Assembly: GCA_963921195.1 (NCBI GenBank)
Contig: OY992540.1
Span: forward strand, 61,078,844 to 61,142,843
Direction: 5' to 3'
DNA length: 64,000 bases
From: Pegoplata infirma
Taxonomy: Eukaryota; Arthropoda; Insecta; Diptera; Anthomyiidae
In this document: positions 34,023 to 45,286 of the stretch, piece by piece
Layout: every line of letters starts with the position of its first letter
Numbering within the stretch: position 1 is the stretch's first letter
The notes under the pieces: generated by a model
Database searches by the model: none
Told to the model about the DNA's origin: nothing
What the model saw: the letters and a program-made list of their open reading frames with translations, nothing else
Program-made: the position numbers and the translations under genes

Positions 34023-34150
34023 TTAAACAGATTGACGGACGGAGGGACGGACGAACTTAAAATCTATCAAGGGGTCCTGGACCACTATTTCAAGGTGTTA
34101 CAAACGCAATGACAAACTTATATATACCTTCTATCACTAGAGTGGAACGT
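34023..34150 (+). repeat. Fly dispersed module (copy c)
   Basis: GATTGACGGACGGAGGGACG, then TCCTGGACCACTATTTC, GTGTTACAAACGCAATGACA and AACTTATATATACCTTCTAT, in the order seen in copies d, f and g. Confidence 0.65.
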
Positions 34151-34302
34151 ATAATAAAGTTCATTTTGTGATTTTAACCATGGCCTTTTGAATCACATGC
34201 CAAGCCTCATTCCCTACACCCTAATGCAGTTATCAACTTGAGAATTTTAATTTGTTCGAAAAAATAGGCGACATAGGCGTGGTCAAAAATACTAAAATTG
34301 AG

Positions 34303-34358
34303 CAATTTTTGCATGATCTCGCGTTATGTTTAACATAAAGCGAGGCCGTGCAAAAATC
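34303..34358. repeat. Short strong hairpin
   Basis: TTTTTGCATGATCTCGCGTT and AAGCGAGGCCGTGCAAAAAT form arms of about 24 bp around a loop near 34330. It could be a MITE core; no protein is implied. Confidence 0.6.
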
Positions 34359-34559
34359 TAAATTTTTTAGAAAAACTAAAACTTTTGTTTTGTGCTTCCT
34401 TAGTAATATATGTATAGGGCAATAAGCTCCGTAAGTTTGACTTTGATTAAATATTTTTTTTTTGTGGTACGTTAAAAGCTCCATATCAGTGATACGCATT
34501 TTTGTAATTCCTATCCCCGCGGGAATAGGCGCTGCTTGTGCGCTGTCAACACACATACA

Positions 34560-36135
34560 CTATAAAATTCTGTTGCTTAAGCAAATTTGTTGACTTTTCG
34601 CTTGCTACTACCCACACAAGCATAAATGTTATAGTATGTGTCTGCGTATCGCTGCTCCATATGTATGTGGCACCCTACTACACGTATATACTTTGAAGTA
34701 ATAGTTTTGTTGTTATTACATGTTATAAGGCTATAAGCCTGTAACATAAACAATATTAAAGAAGTTTTATTTTTATTCTTTAGTTTTTTTGTAGTAGTTT
34801 GTATAGCAGAGTACTATATTTTTTTGAGATCCTTTTTTAAACAAAAAAAAATAATTTTTTTGGTTGTTTTGGTAATAAAATGTAATAATACATAAAAATA
34901 ATACTAAAGACGAAAAAAGTCAAAGGAAACAAAAAAACAAAAATCAAAAAAAAAAACGAAAAGATTTAATATTTCACGTTTCTGATTTTTTTTTTTAGTT
35001 TTTGCTCATACATCTCATAACTAGTTGTTAGTTGTTCGTTATACTTGTTAGTCAAATAGTACATACGCTTCATTAGTTTTTTTTTCTGTATTTTTTTTTT
35101 TGTTAATACTACTTTGAACATGTTATAGTTTCTATTATTTTTATGTTTTTGACTGACTGACTAGCTGACTAACTAACTGACTGTCTGTGTTTCTGTATTT
35201 GTTAAAGAGACATAAACTTTTTTTTTTTTTCTATATAGTTTTTTTTTGCTTTATAAGTCATTAAATACTACCACCATCCCTTTCTTTAGAATTTGGATTA
35301 TTTTTTTTTTATTTTTTGTGTAAAAACGAACGTATGTATGTAAGCTTTTACAACCCTTGCCATCATAATTGCAAAATAGTTAGAAAATAAGATTTTCTTT
35401 TGTTGTTTGTATGTTAAGTAATAAAACATGTAGCAAAACATGCAAAAATCTATTATTATTCTCAATTTTTATATAATTTTTTTTTTTTTTTGTTGAAAAA
35501 CAAGATAAAAAGTAGGTTAATATTATGCTGTCGCACAAAAATACAAAAAAAAAAATTCTTGTATTTCTGAATTTATGAAATTTAATTGAATTTACATGAA
35601 ATTCATAGACTAAATACACTAACCGAAATATTAGACAAATGGGCAGACAGTTATACAAAAAAAAAATAAACTAAAATAGACAAACACAAAAATAAATTGT
35701 AATCACTGATTGTAAGTCTTGACTAGACACTAAATTTGCATGGAAAATAAGATTTTTGTTAGACATCAATTATGTAATTCGGTGTTCATTTAACTTTTGG
35801 GAACAAAGGCTGTATTTAATACTTAACATAATTGTAAGCTGGCAGTTATAATGTAGGAACATAAGGTTTGAATAAGACTGTAATCATATAATTATGAAAT
35901 ATTCACTCAAAAAAGTAATGTAAATGTCTTATGTGTTGTTTTTAGCGAATTAAGAGGAACATTATTAGATATGGAAACATTTATGTTAGTGATGACAATT
36001 CTTTTTTGTACAAGAAAAAATTTCTGAAAAAAAATTTCAAAAGATAAAAATAATTTCCAACAATTTGAGAAGGTCCATTACAAAACACAACAATTCCACT
36101 TTAAGAGTATTTAGATCAACGAAAAATGTAGTTAA
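34560..36135. other. AT-rich unrecognised sequence with simple repeats
   Basis: Contains long T runs, a GACT/AACT simple repeat at 35150-35190 and no supported coding frame. Confidence 0.35.
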
Positions 36136-36151
36136 AGTAAGTGGCAGTGTA

Positions 36152-36219
36152 TTTTTATTATTCAAGGGGTGATCTAGACCTAACGGCCGGCACTGCGACC
36201 CTTATGGGTCTTTTGTGCC
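36152..36219 (-). mobile_element. 68-bp 5'-truncated retrotransposon insertion (family B 3' end)
   Basis: The minus-strand sequence is the last 68 bp of the family B element at 1084-1590: CGCAGTGCCGGCCGTTAGG, AGATCACCCCTTGAATAATA, then the A/T tail. It is flanked by the perfect 13-bp duplication AAGTGGCAGTGTA (36139-36151 and 36220-36232). This proves insertion and the 3' terminus. Confidence 0.92.
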
Positions 36220-36454
36220 AAGTGGCAGTGTAAAAACACAAGTAAAATAAATTCAATTTGACTTGGTGGAGTCCTTCACAATGCCAAACACATGCTACAA
36301 ATGAATTAGAGTAAAAAAAAAATTTTAGTAATATAAGTTTTTTTTTTACCTCATAAAAAATCGCTTTTGTAAAATATTTTTTTTGTAAAAAATTTTGTAA
36401 AACATTTTAACGTTAAGTTGTTTAGTGACGATGATAAGGTTAAGTCGTTAATTG

Positions 36455-36627
36455 ACAACAAAAACGTAAACACTGATCTGCTACGAAAAAGGGCGTAATC
36501 CGAGTGTGCATGAGTTTTTAGTCTCTAAAAGCTTCTTTACGAACAGCGACTTTGTGCTTAAGTTCTTTCGGGTTCTCGGAGTAGTAAGAGGTTTTGCTCG
36601 TTTGTTAAAAGAGCCATGGTTAATGCT
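36455..36627 (+). pseudogene. CR1/Jockey-type copy 2, left part (interrupted)
   Basis: Collinear with the minus-strand copy at 31745-31580: segment TTACGAACAGCGACTTTGTG, then TAAGAGGTTTTGCTCGTTTG and TTAAAAGAGCCATGG. The homology stops at AATGCT, where the family C element begins, and resumes at 37761. Confidence 0.8.
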
Positions 36628-37760
36628 GCATCCATCGACACAATATTGCATCTGCGGCCAATTGACGTCTTTGCTACGGGTGAGGCATATAAGACATGCC
36701 TCAGACTCAAAGAGTTAAATTGGCTCAGACGCCGAAATTTTGGACACAGTAGCATGGACAATTTGGATAACGTTGTCACTGACTACAGGGTGCCCAAACT
36801 ACTTTTCGATCGGAAATTTAAAGTTGAATTTCCGACTCGAGAATTTTGGTCGAACTGGCGTTAAATATTTTCACAGACGGCTCCAAATAATCGACGGAAG
36901 TGGGAGCGGGATTTACTACGGACGTCTTGATATACAGAAATCGTTTAATCTACCATTGAGCTGTAGCATAATCTAGGCTGAAATAGTTGCTATTAATAAG
37001 GCAGCTTTACAGTTTCTTGAATCGGAGAGAATAATAAACATTTACGTCGACAGCCAAGCTGCACTAAAAGCTCTAATTAAATCAAAAGTCGTCTTTGAGT
37101 GCTACGAGATTCTTCAAAAACTATCTAGCAATAACCTCGTCTCTCTAATATGGGTTCCAGGACATAAGGGAGTAGACGGGAACGAGAAGGCTGATGAGCT
37201 TGCAAAACTGGGTGCAGATGGGGAAGGGGACTTTGTTCATATTGAACCCTTAATGCAGTACTACAGATCGAGAAGTGATTGTCAGGGTATTTCGATGGCG
37301 AACAGAAAATGGAGAGAGTAAGTACAAGCAGAATCACCAGAATAATCTGGCTGCGTTACGACCTTAAGAACTCGCTACCTACTTTCTCTTAACAGAAAGG
37401 AATGTCGTTTACTCACGGGAGTGGTCACGGGACACTGCCTAATTGCTTTCCACACAAGAACAATTGGACTCATCTCTGATTCCAATTGTAAAAGATGTGA
37501 GAAACCGAATGCGGATGAAACAGTTGAACATATCCTGTGGAAATGCCCCGCATTGGCCAGGCATCGCAAACAAATTTTAGGCAAAACAGAACTCGAGAAT
37601 CTGGAAGAAATCGCAGTTATGGAACTTATGTCCGTTAAATTGTTTGCAACATGTACTAACGCGTTTTATCCTCGTCGCTGAAGGAACATTTGGTATGCTA
37701 TGGACCAGCCGGTCTATGCGAGGAGTTCAAAATTTTGAGCTCCGCCACCCCTAACCTAAC
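36628..37760 (+). pseudogene. RNase H retrotransposon (family C) inserted in the CR1/Jockey-type copy
   Basis: Codes LRLKELNWLRRR and FPTREFW upstream, then a frame-broken RNase H: 'IFSQTAP' remnant of TDGS, the DSQAALKAL-encoding segment near 37050, then SLIWVPGHKGVDGNEKADEL and LAKLGADG. The tail frame 37421-37681 has VTGHCLIAFHTRTIG and CKRCEKPNADETVEHILWKC (Cys-x2-Cys...His...Cys). The 3' end is CCCCTAACCTAAC at 37748-37760. Shared ATGCT at 36623-36627 and 37762-37766 marks the insertion point. Close relative of 6866-7576. Confidence 0.85.
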
Positions 37761-38770
37761 CATGCTAGTTATTCTATTACGACACTTTTAATGGACGACC
37801 AAGTGTTCACTGAACCGGTTGACAAAGCTAAACTGTTAGCTGTCCTCTTTACAAGAAATTATTCTTGCCAGAAAGCAATCAACCACTTTTAAACGATCGA
37901 CAGTGTGGGTTTCGGTGAACTCGTTCCACGGGGGATCTGTTGGGGTTCCTTTCGGAACGTTGGTGTTCGTCAATCCACCATTTTGGTGAGAGTAAGTTGG
38001 TTGCTCTGGATATAATCAAGGCGTTTGATTGTGTATTGCATGAAGTATTGCCTTTGGTGTCGATAATGTTTTTTCTCGATTAATTTCGAGTTTCCTCAGA
38101 GATCGTTCTATGCGTGTTGTTATAGATGGATTCTCCTCAAATGAATTTCAGCTTCAATCTGTGGTATTGCAAGGTTCTCTTATTTCTCCTACCCTTTTTC
38201 TTTTTTTTCTTAGCGTCTTTTTTGCTGATTACAACAACATTTGTCATTCATTCTCATTTTTCTTGAGGGCAGAAGGCTGATTATGAATGATACAATTAAT
38301 CAAGATCTGTTGACAATCTCTGAGTGCGGTCTTGCGAATAGTAAAGTTTAATAATAAAGTTTAATTAACGCAAGGCAAAACTTAGAACTCTTTAAATTAT
38401 CCGATACTGTCGATAGTATCGATATTTTTAAACTATCGAAAATATCAAATGGGACGACTATCGACAGTTTTGCAGCTCTATCACCTCATCCGATCTCCTT
38501 ACTATTAATAGCTCCTACATCCGCCAGATGATGGAATAAAACTCCCACATGTGGGCAGGGGCATTACAGAGAAGGTTCGTTTATCGGTCGAACTAGCCTT
38601 ATGTGGAATAATCTCCCCACAAAGGTCTTCCCAGTTTCTTTTAATGTAGATTAATTCATGCAAAATATTCAGAACCACTTTCATAACCAATTTTCGTGAT
38701 ATCAACACAATGCATTGTATTTGCAGGGGCATCCCCTGAGTGTTGGTTTAACGTTAAAAAATACCTGTTT
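37761..38770 (+). pseudogene. CR1/Jockey-type copy 2, right part (RT and C-terminus)
   Basis: Resumes exactly where the left part stopped: ATGCTAGTTATTCTATTACG, then AGTGTTCACTGAACCGGTTG, LLNDRQYGF-type and motif A region at about 37890-38040, motif B region at 38160-38200, and the C-terminal segment at about 38560-38640. The 3' end (TTGGTTTAACGTTAAAAAAT, 38742-38761) matches the end of the minus-strand copy. Deletions remove parts of the RT and the FADD box. A 90-bp insert with CGATAGTATCGATA lies at about 38390-38485. Confidence 0.82.
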
Positions 38771-39005
38771 CACAACAGGGTTACCAAAATTAGTGTCAAA
38801 AAGCACTGCCATATCGACATATTTATAATCATATGTGCAATTGTTACCTTACTGAGACTAAGCTAATTTGTTTTTTTTTTTTGCATTGTGGACCTCTTAG
38901 ATGGCGCAGGTATCAAGTTTTAAAACAAATTCTTATGTTTAATGATTTGACAGCTGCTCAGATTATATGTACGTTTCGCCATAAAGAAATTTGTATTTTT
39001 ATATA

Positions 39006-39885
39006 CACTCAAAAAAAAAAACTGTAATGTTAGCAAAAAAAGCTTGTAAACCTACAAGAAAATTTGCTGATTTTGAACCCACAATTTTTTTGCTAAAGTT
39101 AGCAAAAATGTTTTGCCAATAATTAGTTAACAAAAAAAAAATTTTTTTTGACACATTTGAGGACCCCATTGGGTTCGGACCCGATAGGTCCAGACCCCGA
39201 TGGGCCTAGTCCTAGTTGGGTTCCTTAAAAATCGTCATAGTTTTTGATCCAAAATTTGTGTCCGTTTCGCTCTACCTTGCTTAGTTTTTAAGATACGTGA
39301 TTATAGGGGACCACTGGGGTCTTGAGAATTAAAAAACTCGATAACTTCAAAAATATTACTCGGAGAGCTTTTGACTATTTTGCGGTCTTGTTCTACGTAT
39401 TGAGGGCTACAAAAATGCTTTTGGACTTTTTGTTGTGTCGGCAATATTTACCGAGATATGGGCATTTTAAAATTTTCGGGAATGCTAACTTTTTTGGATC
39501 CAAAGTTAGGGCCCATTAGGGTCCACACATGTGAAGGGGACCCGCGAAAGTATGGTAATTCTAAGAACCAAAAATGCCCTCCATTTTGCTCTATCTGGCT
39601 TAGTTTCCGAGATAGAGCCATTTTAAGTTTTCTGAAAATAAAAAAAAATTTACCATTTATTTTTGCTAATGTTAGCAAAAAATCTTGTAAAAATGTTGTC
39701 AACTCAATTTCAAATCTTAGCAAAAGAAATTAGTTCAACGTTTGTTTAAAATTGCTAATGTGCTAAATGAAGTTTACAAGAATTTTTTGCTAACATGCTA
39801 ATCTCAACTAAAAATTTGCTAAAAGTTAGCTAACTAGCATTAGCAAAAAAAAATTTGTAAATCTACTAACGTATTTTTTTGAGTG
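39006..39885. mobile_element. 880-bp TIR element, TA-flanked (CACTCAAAAAAA ends)
   Basis: The ends CACTCAAAAAAA and TTTTTTTGAGTG are flanked by TA (39004-39005 and 39886-39887). The subterminal regions are full of GCTAAAGTTAGCAAAAA and TTAGCTAACTAGC words. The core 39150-39640 shares GTCCGTTTCGCTCTACCTTG, GGGTCTTGAGAAT and CGGAGAGCTTTTGACTATTT with the foldback element at 22074-24950. The 91-aa frames on both strands are over this core and not genes. Confidence 0.8.
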
Positions 39886-40049
39886 TATGTTCGCAATGAT
39901 GTAGTTTACCAGTGCTAGTAAACCATTGAACCCAAATTATCCTAAATTTAGTTGTTTCGGGTTAAATTTAGGATCAGGAAACAGGTCATGCAGAAGCCCT
40001 AATACGGAAATAGGTTCTACGCCCTTTCCGCTTCAATAATCAGAATTCA

Positions 40050-40462
40050 GGATAGTTGTCCGAACAGTGAAATTGTTCTGGTGATTTCAATGCATGGCTT
40101 CGCCATTTTTAGCCATTTGACCACCGACGGCCTTTACGTTGAGCTTTCACTGCGCACAATCACCTTGCGCAACTTCTGAATGAGCCAACGCTACCCCACA
40201 ATATTGTCGACCTTTTCCTTACTTCTTAACCTGAGAAATATAAAATGAAAACATTTGTACCTCTCGGAAACTCGGATCAACGACACTTTCGTTAAAAAAA
40301 ATTGAGCGTTTCGTAGCTGGGTTTGAAACGTTCAATTTTTATTAACGAAAGGGTCGTTGGGCCGAGCTAAACAACTGCTTTCGGCAATTCAACTGCAAAC
40401 TTTGTTTCCTAGACGTCAAAGTCGATGCCGCTGTTAAATGGTAGAAAATCTATCTAACAAGG
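40050..40462 (+). pseudogene. Endonuclease fragment of the CR1/Jockey-type family
   Basis: Matches the start of the minus-strand copy (32212-31950): ATATTGTCGACCTTTTCCTT, AACATTTGTACCTCTCGGAA, ACTCGGATCA, later AAACTTTGTTTCCTAGACGT. The upstream segment (ISMHGFAIF, then TTDGLYVE) corresponds to the DFN...TT-x-GR region of APE endonucleases. At 40273-40362 it contains a hairpin inside the coding homology. It is broken by stops. Confidence 0.75.
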
Positions 40463-41222
40463 GAGTCTCCCTGGTGTCACCCGCCGATCTTTATGGAATT
40501 GGTTTTATTTTGTAGAACAGGAAAAATAAAGGGACATGTATTTTTTAGCGGCCCAAATTCATATTTAGAAAAAGAGGGGGAAGAAACGGTAATTTTTCAG
40601 TTTTTTGCGTTCATCTACTATATTAGCAAAAGAAACCTACACTCAAAATAATTCTACAGTAAAAGGTTTAGTAAGTGATGTTGTACAAAAATCTACTAAT
40701 TAGTAACTAATTTTAGTATCTTCAAAGTACTAAAATTTTAACTGGTTTTGAATAATATTAGTAAAAAAATTTAGTATTGGTTACCAATTTCTGCACTAGG
40801 TCCTTTTGGACTAAAATTTAGTTAAATTTTTAGTATTGAATACCCACGTTTTTTTTGGGTGTAGTCATATTACATACCAAATGAAAGGTCTTTGGAAAAC
40901 CTATCTTCGTGATCAAAGAACGTGTCCAAACATGCACAACGTTTCGTCATATTGAGCAAAATACCAAAATTTTATAACATTTTTGTTAATAATACCATCA
41001 TGAGATAGGTATTTTAAATACCTTGAATTTGATGCCAAATATGACTATATTAATTTTTAGAAAATAGGCGTAAATCGTAAAAAAACTGAAAAATTCCCCC
41101 CCCCCCATACAAATCGAGTTTGCGCCGCTAAAAAAAATACGTGTCGAATCAATTTTCGTTTTGAACAACACATCCAAATTTCACGAAGATCGGCGGGTGA
41201 CACCAGGGAGACTTTTCTTGTA
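40463..41222. mobile_element. TIR element with TCTCCCTGGTGTCACCCGCC ends
   Basis: AGTCTCCCTGGTGTCACCCG (40470) and its exact inverse ending near 41213 bound the element. The arms continue with CGATCTT and further inner pairs (TAGCGGC...GCCGCTA; GGGGGAAGAAACGGTAATTT paired with AAACTGAAAAATTCCCCC). A 222-bp MITE is nested at 40640-40861. A C13 run lies at about 41095-41107. No clear duplication and no gene. Confidence 0.8.
40640..40861. mobile_element. 222-bp TA-flanked MITE (CACTCAAAATAATTC end)
   Basis: Ends CACTCAAAATAATTC and TTTTTTTTGGGTG, flanked by TA (40638-40639, 40862-40863). Related to 29736-29850, through 'TAGTATCTTCAAAGTACTAA'. Confidence 0.72.
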
Positions 41223-41274
41223 AGCAAAACTGAAAATAAAATTTTGAGTTTCTAAAATTCATGGATTCGACCAA

Positions 41275-41480
41275 GTCGATTTTTGTACCCTCTAACCACA
41301 GTATGGGGGTATACTCACTTTGTCATTCCATGTGTAACGCATCGAAATATCGGTCTAGGACCCCATGAAGTATATATTTTATTGATCAGTGATAGATTCT
41401 ATGACATTCTAGCGATCTCCGTCCGTCCGTCTGTCCGTCTGTAGAAGACACGATACAGTCCAAAATAAAAGAGCTAGACT
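41275..41480 (-). repeat. Fly dispersed module (copy d)
   Basis: GGGGGTATACTCACTTTGTC, CATGTGTAACGCATCGAAAT, GGTCTAGGACCCCATGAAGT, CGATCTCCGTCCGTCCGTCT and GATACAGTCCAAAATAAAAG. Best-preserved copy, used here to recognise interruptions in copies e and g. Confidence 0.75.
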
Positions 41481-41778
41481 TCCGAAGTTTGGCATGAATA
41501 TGTCTTCTATTCCTAGGCAGGTTAAGTTCGGAAATGAGAAAAATCAGACCAAGGGGAAAAAAGTGTCCCTTGGAGAACTAAACCAACCTAAGAAAAACCG
41601 CATTTTTTGCAGTGTTTTTTGTACTTTTGCTAAGCAAATGCAACTTTCTTATCTCAGAAGGAGTTCAAAATCGCAAGGGAAATTTTCCCCTCTAACGTCT
41701 CACAACACCCCCCCCCCCCCCCCAAAAAAAAAACAAGTCGCCCCTGATTTTTTTATTATTGTTTTTTACATTTTGGAG

Positions 41779-42340
41779 TAGTTTGGAGTTTCCAGTAGGC
41801 TTAAAAAGGCTAGGTCTGCATTTGGTCGTCTTAATAAAACGTGGCGGTCACCGCAGATATCACAAAAAACAAAGATCCGTATATTTAATGCTTGCGTAAA
41901 ATCCACACTGCTCTACGGAAGCGAAACCTGGCTAATGTCAAATAGTATAGCTCAGAAGCTCCAGGTCTTTATAAACAAATGTCTGCGAATAATATGTAGA
42001 ATATTTTGGCCAAACACAATAACAAACACAGACCTCTGGAAGATAACGAATGAAGAGCCCATAATACGTCAAATAGCAAGACGAAAATGGAAATGGATCG
42101 GGCACACTCTCCGAAAACCAATTGGCAGCGTTACGAGAACCGCATTAGAATGGAATCCCCAAGGAAGTCGCCGCTCCGGTCGTCCAAAAAATACCTGGCG
42201 TAGAACAGTTTTTAACGAATTAACAAGCATCAACAAATCTTTTGATGAACTAAAATTAATATGTCATGATAGAATAAGTTGGAATTTCATTGTAGAAGCC
42301 CTATGTTCCCAAGTGGAATAAATAAAGGAAAAAAAAAAAA
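41779..42340 (+). pseudogene. 562-bp 5'-truncated non-LTR retrotransposon with open C-terminal frame
   Basis: One frame stays open from 41782 to the stop at 42319-42321 (about 180 codons): KARSAFGRLNKTW, KSTLLYGSETW, then RRKWKWIGHTLRKPIGSV, WNPQGSRRSGRPKNTWRR and ISWNFIVEALCSQVE. This is the C-terminal region after the RT fingers/palm of an RTE/BovB- or CR1-like element (the LLYGSETW, W-x-GH-LR and GRPK-TWRR blocks). It is flanked by the perfect 11-bp duplication ACATTTTGGAG at 41768-41778 and 42341-42351, with an A13 tail. The open frame and clean duplication make it the youngest-looking retrotransposon here. Confidence 0.93.
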
Positions 42341-42351
42341 ACATTTTGGAG

Positions 42352-44758
42352 GGTATAAAACTGCCGAATGTAACACTCTCACTTGTTTTTTTTTTCATAA
42401 TTGTTTTTTTTTCTAGTTTTGTGAGTAATACATTTTTGTTTTTTGAGTGAAGTTTAAATTTAAAAATATTTTTAAACATAAATTTAAATTTCAAGATTCA
42501 CATTTTTGGAAGAATTTACATTTGATTACAAAAAACTGCATTATTACAGGGCCGCGAGCCAATATTAAACCTGAATATGATAAACGTCTGAATGTAGAGA
42601 TCAAATGGGGTATAACTGCATTTACTGGTTTTTCATATCGTGATACGGTTTCATGTTATAGGAAATTTTAAAGGATTACATTTTATAAAATATATTTAAA
42701 ATATTTCTACTAATTTTATTTTGTCACTTTTGATGGCAAAATTAAAGAGGAGAATCCTCGCTAATTTTTATTTTTTTTTTATTTTGCTGTATCAGCTGTA
42801 TCAAAACTTTATCAAAACATTTTGTTTCAAAATTTTAACTGATATTGAAGGATAAAGTTTTGAAAGGACATTGCTTACCTCTTTTTCCCCGATATGTCAA
42901 AATAATGAAATGGGAAAATTAGCGGATATCCCCCTCCTTCATTTGTCATTACTTGTGGTATCACAGAACAAGCACGAATATTTAAAAATATATTTTGCAA
43001 AATTTAATTCTCTAAAACTTTGATGTCCCTTAAAAAGAAAACAGGACCACGGAATGAAAAACTGTAAATGCAGTTTTACTACATTTAGTCTCTAGTTTTA
43101 AACGTATATTATATAGTTCATATTTAACAATTTGTTTTCTTTTTGTCGGTCGGTGTTATTTAAATGCATATAAATTATGAAGTGACATCCCTAATTATAA
43201 ACACTGACTGTTTAATTAAAATTTTTTAGTCCCTTCTGGAAAATTTCAAAGAATTGGAGAATAATAATAGTTTTAGGAAAAGTTTTTTTTTTTAAATATT
43301 TCTCTTATTTATATCCTTGTAATTACATGAGATTTTTTACAAATTGGGTGGTGGTAGCATTTCTTCTAAATATCCTCACTTCAATTAAAATTATATTAAC
43401 ATTATTTAAGCTCTTTTAAATATTATAAGAAATAAAAATAATAAAATAAAAATTTAATAATTTACAATTAACCAACAAAAAAAAAAGAAATAAAAAATTA
43501 ATACCAACAGTTACTTGGGGATGACATTAGTTTTGGTTTACTTGGTTTATTTTTAATTAAATTTAGTTTAAATGATATTTATTTAAAAGGTGAATATACT
43601 TTTTATATAACAAAAAGGATTTTTTTATGAAAACAAAAATCAAAATAAAGTTATTAAACTTTTTTTTTTTGTAAATATTGAAAAGCAAAGCCATAGTAAT
43701 AGGGGGGTTTGGTTATATTATAAGATGATGGATAAGTTAAGAATTTATAAAAGTTAAGCAGCAGTTAAGAGAATTATTTTAATTACTATACAGTATGCAA
43801 AAAGAAAAAAAGAATATTAAAACTCAACATAAAAATAAATAATTTAACTATACAAATATATTAAACCAAAAAATAAAAAAAATAATAAAAACAGAAAATT
43901 ACAACTTTAATTTTTTACACAACGACTACATTATTTACAAAAAAATTTGGGGTGGGAGTGGTTAAAGACAAGAAAAGGACTTCATTACCATACAAAGCAT
44001 ACAACGTCGATGCCGTTTTTTTTTACTTTAAAGTAAATTATAATTGGAAATCATAAATTTTGAAAAGCATTTAATAACATTTAAATAAATTAGGTTTTTA
44101 ATTCTTTACCCATTTGATTATTTATAAAACATTTGCATTTTTGTGGTTTATTTGCAGTGTAATTAGGTGTTATTTGTGGTGTTTTTTTGTATTGAGGTTA
44201 AATAAAGTTTAAATAATTTTGAGTAGAGTCTTTTAGGTGTTGAATTGTGTTTTTAGTGTATAGTAAAAGTGTTAATATTTTCGCGCAGATCTTTTTTATT
44301 TTTTAATTCGACGAAAATTATTAATTTTTATATATTATTCATTGTAAGTCTCCTCATTAAGTTTTTGTGTTATTGGCTTTGAACCAATTATTTTTGTTGA
44401 TACAACCATTTGACTAAAAAAAAATTTTGTTTCACCAGAATTCATCACGAACATTTGTCTCAAGCGAACTTTATTATTAATACGCAAGTCATGCTAACAA
44501 TTTTTTAAATTAAATTTATTTTAAAATTATTTATATTGCAATTTAAACACTTTTATAAAAAATCCGTTATCTAAAATTTTATGAAAAATAACCGATGTTT
44601 GCAAAATAAAAAATCATATTCAATTAATTAGTTAGTTGATTTTATTAAAAAATAATTAATTTTCCATTAATGAAATCAATTAAAAATATAATTGAGATTT
44701 TAAGCCTAGCAAAAGTTTTGATTTCTTTCATACTTGAGTTCAGCATGGACAATAGACT
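42352..44758. other. AT-rich sequence, no gene recognised
   Basis: 2.4 kb without a supported feature. The frame 42447-42671 has no domain match I recognise. Confidence 0.35.
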
Positions 44759-44968
44759 GGGTCGAAAAAAAAAGTTCCCATTATCCGCGATTAATTTTAA
44801 ATGTTTCACAGCCAAAATATTAGATTTTTATGTCGCGGTTTGGTACAGCCAAAATCGTTATTTGTTCATAGCTCTGTCATTTAATGTCCGATCGTTATAA
44901 ACGAAATTTTGTTAGAAAGTCCTCAGCGAGTAAAATGGAAACTTTTTTTTCTCTTTTTTGACCGACCC
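44759..44968. mobile_element. 210-bp TIR element (GGGTCG ends)
   Basis: GGGTCGAAAAAAAAAGTTCCC on the left pairs with AAACTTTTTTTTCTCTTTTT...GACCGACCC on the right, at about 44940-44968. No target duplication seen. Confidence 0.55.
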
Positions 44969-45040
44969 ATGTACAGTATGGAGCAGCATTTTTTTGATTT
45001 CGCTTAGTCAGGGTGGGAACTGTTGACTTCAAAATCCGAA

Positions 45041-45165
45041 GTTGCGAACAAAGTGAAGAAATAATGTTATAAATTTTTTACTGAAAAAATATTTTTCGGG
45101 GAAGTTCCGAACGAAGTGAAAAAAACATAGCTTAAATTTTTTAATTAAAAAAATATTTTTTTTAA
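45041..45165. repeat. Two-copy tandem repeat, about 62 bp
   Basis: GAAGTTGCGAACAAAGTGAA and GAAGTTCCGAACGAAGTGAA each begin a unit ending in an A/T-rich run. Confidence 0.65.
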
Positions 45166-45286
45166 ACTTTTGATCAATATTTTTTTTTTTGTCATTTGTG
45201 TGTGCAATTCCAGATCATGTTGGTAACTCTTCCATAAAAATTGATAAGAGACAAAAAAGTTCAAAGAGAGTATCGTTACCTACAAT

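Noticed and set aside
38411..38424. TATCGATA as a functional DREF promoter site
   Set aside because: It lies in a palindromic insert inside a dead retrotransposon, with no nearby gene.
39448..39733. Opposed 91-aa frames in the 39-kb element
   Set aside because: They cover a repeated non-coding core also present, with closed frames, in the foldback element.
41494..41781. 95-aa frame with a poly-proline tract
   Set aside because: The proline run is a C17 tract and no domain is recognisable; it overlaps a repeat module and a retrotransposon junction.
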